Notes under the pieces: generated by a model
Told to the model about the DNA's origin: nothing
Database searches by the model: none
Seen by the model: only the letters and a program-made list of their open reading frames with translations
Source: Minisyncoccota bacterium
Lineage (GTDB): Bacteria; Patescibacteriota; Minisyncoccia; Minisyncoccales; Minisyncoccaceae
NCBI GenBank assembly: GCA_028690275.1
Contig: JAQVBN010000028.1
Coordinates: 1-6,898 of the forward strand
Reading direction: 5' to 3'
DNA length: 6,898 nucleotides
Translations under genes and position numbers: made by a program
In this document: in pieces, positions 4,445 through 6,898 of the stretch
Layout of the letters: every line of letters starts with the position of its first letter
Position numbering within the stretch: position 1 is the first letter of the stretch

Positions 4445-5860
4445 TTAAAATTGAATATCTATATCATTGCCTCCCATTTGAGGAGCACTTTCTCCACCTT
4501 CGCTATATTCCATTCCAGTTCTTTCTAAGTTTCTAAAACTTGATTTGTTTGAATCAAAGAATAGTTCTAATTTTCCAATAGGTCCATTTCTATGCTTTGC
4601 AATAATAATATCGGCAATTCCTTTTCTTGGAGTATCTTTTCTGTAAACTTCTTCTCTATAGATAAAGAGAACAACATCAGCATCTTGTTCAATAGAACCA
4701 GAGTCTCTTAAATCAGATAATTTAGGAATACTTGGAGTTCTTGTTTCAACGGCTCTTGAAAGCTGTGAAAGAGCTAATACAGGAACGTTTAATTCTCTAG
4801 CTAAACCTTTTAATTGCCTAGAAATTTCGGTTATTTGTTGAACTGATCCAATATTTTTATTCGATGGTTCTATTAATTGTAAATAATCAATAACAATTAA
4901 TCCTAATCCATGTTGTGATTTTAATCTTCTAGCCATAGCTCTCATTTGAAGGACAGTCATAGAAGAAGTGTCGTTGATAAAAATAGGAGCATCGGATAAG
5001 GTTCCTAAAGCGTGTTGTATTTTAATAAAATCATTATTTTCTCCAGAAGAGGATAAAGTTCCTTGTCTAATTTTCCAAGCATCTACATTAGCTTCAGAAC
5101 TAATCATTCTATCTACTAATTGATCGTTAGACATTTCAAGAGAAAAGAAACCAATTGGAAGTTCGGTCTTTAAAGCTACGTTCTTTGCAATATCAAGAGC
5201 CAAACTAGATTTACCCATAGAAGGTCTAGCAGCTAGAATTACCAAATCAGAATTTTGTAAACCAGATAGATAGTTGTCTATTTCATAGAAACCAGTACTA
5301 ACTCCTCTCAACCTTCCTTCTTTATTAGAAATCTTTTCCATTCTTTCAAAAGCTTCTTTTAAACAAGGTTTAATGGAAGTAAAAGCTTGAGTCATACTTT
5401 TCTGTGTGATCTCGAAAATCTTTCGTTCAGCGTTGTCTAAGAGGTCCTCAGACTCTTTTTCTTCCTCGTATCCAGAGAGGGAAATATCTTGACCAATAGA
5501 AATTAAATCTCGCAAGATTCTTTTCTTTTGAACAATTTTACCATAAGTCATGACGTGACTAGCAGTTGGAACAATATTGATCAACTCTGTTAAATAGGCA
5601 GTTCCTCCTAATTTCTCTAAAAGATTTTTACTCTTAAGTTTTGAGGAAACGGAAACAATATCTATTGGTTCTCCTTCGGAAAAAAGTTCTTCTAAAACTC
5701 TGTATAAATCTTCGTGTTTTTTGTGATAAAAGTCTTCAGGTCTTAAAAAATCAGCCACTTTAATGATGGCGTCTTTATCAAGCATAAGAGAACCCAAAAC
5801 ACTCATTTCGGCTTCCGAATCATGAGGGGGAACTTTGTTGTTTGCAAAATCATTTGTCAT
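4445..5860 (-). CDS. dnaB: Replicative DNA helicase DnaB
   Basis: At 471 residues this is a full-length, intein-free DnaB, the hexameric 5'-3' helicase that unwinds DNA at the fork and works with primase. The N-terminal domain spans about 10-125 (PPHDSEAEMSVLGSLMLD, then PEDFYHKKHEDLY) and a linker follows (about 130-185). In the RecA-like C-terminal domain I see Walker A ARPSMGKSS (211-219, K217), FSLEMS (239-244, catalytic E242), Walker B LIVIDYLQL (321-329, D325), ALSQLSRAVE (363-372), LSDLRDSGSIEQDAD (381-395) and the arginine finger in AKHRNGPIG (421-429, R424). The tail is acidic and glycine-rich and ends in DIDIQF, similar in style to the SSB C-terminal tip. An in-frame TAA (5866-5864) precedes the ATG. 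The promoter is so close that the mRNA is probably leaderless. It is not next to rplI, a common neighbour elsewhere. Confidence 0.97.
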   Translation of the reverse strand: MTNDFANNKVPPHDSEAEMSVLGSLMLDKDAIIKVADFLRPEDFYHKKHEDLYRVLEELFSEGEPIDIVSVSSKLKSKNLLEKLGGTAYLTELINIVPTASHVMTYGKIVQKKRILRDLISIGQDISLSGYEEEKESEDLLDNAERKIFEITQKSMTQAFTSIKPCLKEAFERMEKISNKEGRLRGVSTGFYEIDNYLSGLQNSDLVILAARPSMGKSSLALDIAKNVALKTELPIGFFSLEMSNDQLVDRMISSEANVDAWKIRQGTLSSSGENNDFIKIQHALGTLSDAPIFINDTSSMTVLQMRAMARRLKSQHGLGLIVIDYLQLIEPSNKNIGSVQQITEISRQLKGLARELNVPVLALSQLSRAVETRTPSIPKLSDLRDSGSIEQDADVVLFIYREEVYRKDTPRKGIADIIIAKHRNGPIGKLELFFDSNKSSFRNLERTGMEYSEGGESAPQMGGNDIDIQF

Positions 5861-5883
5861 CGATTATAATGATAGCATATTAT
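5854..5883 (+). promoter_or_regulatory. Putative promoter of the glycosyltransferase gene
   Basis: TTGTCA (5854-5859) and TATTAT (5878-5883) are 18 bases apart; an overlapping TATAAT (5881-5886) is an alternative -10 with a longer spacer. Transcription would start near 5890, about 16 bases before ATG 5906. The -35 box covers the first codons of dnaB, and the element overlaps the dnaB promoter on the other strand. Confidence 0.4.
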
Positions 5884-5896
5884 AATAATTTTTCAA
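5869..5896 (-). promoter_or_regulatory. dnaB promoter, leaderless mRNA expected
   Basis: On the minus strand TTGAAA (5896-5891) is followed after 16 bases by TATCAT (5874-5869), which is preceded by TGC, an extended -10. Transcription would start 7-9 bases later, at or next to the ATG at 5860. No Shine-Dalgarno site could fit. A TATAAT lies only 2 bases from the ATG and is too close to act as -10 for this start. Confidence 0.5.
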
Positions 5897-5905
5897 TAAA
5901 AACTC

Positions 5906-6898
5906 ATGAAAGTTGGATTTATTTGTTTTCATTCCTTTGTGAATCCGGGAGGAGTAAAAAATCACATTTTAGAACTATCACAAGAATTTGAAAGAAGGGG
6001 AATTGAAACAAAAATAATTGTTCCTCGAAGAAAGTTTAATGAAAAATATGGTAAGAATGTAATCATTTTAGGAACTTCTTTTCCTTTTAATGTTGGGGGG
6101 ACTCAAGGAGATTTTTGTATGAATTTTAACCCTTTTTCTATTTACAAAGTTTTAGAAAAAGAAGAATTTGATGTTTTGCATTTTCATAATTTTATCATCC
6201 CTTCGGCTTGGCAGATTTTAGAAAGAGAGAAAGGATTAAAAAATCCTCCATGCAATGTTTTAACTTTTCATGCTAATTTAGATGGAATGCCTTTGTTTGG
6301 ACATATTCCATATTTCTCAAAAATATTTGTAAGGAAGTTAAACGATAAGATGGACGGAGTGATTGGAGTGGCTGATTTGATTTTAAGAATGTTTAAAGGA
6401 TTCAAAAAACCGAAACAAGTTATTCCTAATGGAATTAATTTAAATAAGTTTAATCCTAACGTAAAAGGATTTAAGAGGTTTGATGATGGAAAGATAAATA
6501 TTCTTTTTGTGGGAAGAATAGAAGAAAGAAAAGGGTTAATCTATTTACTAGACGCTTTTAGAATTCTTCAAGAAAAGCATGATAATCTAAGGTTGATTGT
6601 TGTTGGAGATGGTCCTCTTAAAAAAGATTGCGAGCAATTTGTAAAATGTAGTGACTTGAAAGACGTTGTTTTTGTAGGGCAAACAGGGGAAGATATACCT
6701 AGATATTTTAACAGTTGTGATATTTTTTGTAGCCCAGCCATATATGGAGAAAGTTTTGGAATTGTTCTTTTAGAAGGAATGGCTTGCAAGAAACCAGTTT
6801 GTGGATTTAGTAATTTAGGATACAAAGAATTATTACAAGGAACAAAAGGAGAGTCATTTTTAGCAGAACCAAGAGATTCAGTAAAGCTTGCCTCTATT
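5906..6898 (+). CDS. Glycosyltransferase family 4 (GT-B fold), 3' partial
   Basis: The frame is open from ATG 5906 to the window edge, giving 331 residues of an enzyme usually about 370-390 long, so perhaps 40-60 residues are missing. It is a GT-B retaining transferase. The N-terminal acceptor domain has PGGVKNHILELSQEFERRG (14-32) and DVLHFHNF (89-96) with TFHAN (120-124). The C-terminal nucleotide-sugar domain has IPNGI (173-177), FVGRIEERKGL (201-211) with R204 and K209 for the donor phosphates, VVGDGPL (232-238) and the EX7E motif ESFGIVLLE (E282 and E290). Overall it resembles PimA-type GDP-mannose-dependent transferases, but donor and acceptor cannot be decided from sequence. It would act at the inner face of the membrane in lipid or cell-surface glycan synthesis. 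In-frame TAA at 5897-5899 fixes the start. It has no Shine-Dalgarno site and is divergent from dnaB. Confidence 0.92.
   Translation, partial: MKVGFICFHSFVNPGGVKNHILELSQEFERRGIETKIIVPRRKFNEKYGKNVIILGTSFPFNVGGTQGDFCMNFNPFSIYKVLEKEEFDVLHFHNFIIPSAWQILEREKGLKNPPCNVLTFHANLDGMPLFGHIPYFSKIFVRKLNDKMDGVIGVADLILRMFKGFKKPKQVIPNGINLNKFNPNVKGFKRFDDGKINILFVGRIEERKGLIYLLDAFRILQEKHDNLRLIVVGDGPLKKDCEQFVKCSDLKDVVFVGQTGEDIPRYFNSCDIFCSPAIYGESFGIVLLEGMACKKPVCGFSNLGYKELLQGTKGESFLAEPRDSVKLASI

Noticed and set aside
6568..6825. 85-codon open frame on the minus strand over the glycosyltransferase
   Set aside because: It is antisense to conserved GT4 motifs (the donor-binding region and EX7E), and no promoter or known domain supports it.
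1..6898. Recoded TGA (glycine), as in some candidate phyla
   Set aside because: No TGA occurs inside the conserved coding frames, and TGA sits exactly at the ends of the cupin and protease genes, the latter in a normal ATGA overlap.
1..6898. CRISPR array, insertion sequence or prophage genes
   Set aside because: No regularly spaced repeats, transposase, integrase or phage structural gene is visible on either strand.

Overview
The window is a compact, AT-rich bacterial segment with short intergenic gaps and the standard code: TGA ends the cupin and protease genes and never occurs inside a frame. The small four-cysteine bL28 protein, the cupin type, the near absence of Shine-Dalgarno sites and the lineup of conserved hypothetical membrane genes suggest a Candidate Phyla Radiation (Patescibacteria) genome. 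That lineage call is inference from style, not from a phylogenetic marker comparison.

Layout, left to right. (1) The C-terminal 125 residues of a ComEC/Rec2-type metallo-beta-lactamase domain run off the left edge (+). (2) A small single-domain cupin gene (+) has a near-consensus promoter that overlaps the end of comEC. (3) A 221-base gap (813-1033) appears to hold a small RNA transcription unit: promoter 809-836, an RNA starting near 842 that can fold into a long rod closed by an 11-bp stem, and a terminator ending near 996. (4) rpmB (bL28) lies on the - strand with its own terminator. (5) Divergent from it is a tight + strand operon of three membrane proteins: a site-2 (M50) protease, an APC-superfamily amino acid permease that overlaps it by 4 bp, and a CaCA-family cation exchanger 5 bp further on. 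(6) rplU (bL21, +) has its own promoter and converges on dnaB (-) across a shared bidirectional terminator. (7) Divergent from dnaB is a GT-B glycosyltransferase family 4 gene (+) that runs off the right edge.

The genes do not form one pathway. rpmB, rplU and dnaB are housekeeping; the rest serve DNA uptake (comEC), membrane proteolysis, transport of amino acids and cations, and glycan synthesis. These surface functions fit a small cell that lives from its surroundings, but that link is inference.

Two points deserve most attention. The first is the putative undescribed small RNA at about 842-996. The second is the exchanger, whose usual ion-binding acidic residues are redistributed between its two alpha repeats. 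Initiation signals are also notable: rpmB, the protease gene and dnaB have promoter -10 boxes so close to the start codon that their mRNAs should be leaderless or nearly so, while the only strong Shine-Dalgarno site precedes the overlapping permease gene.
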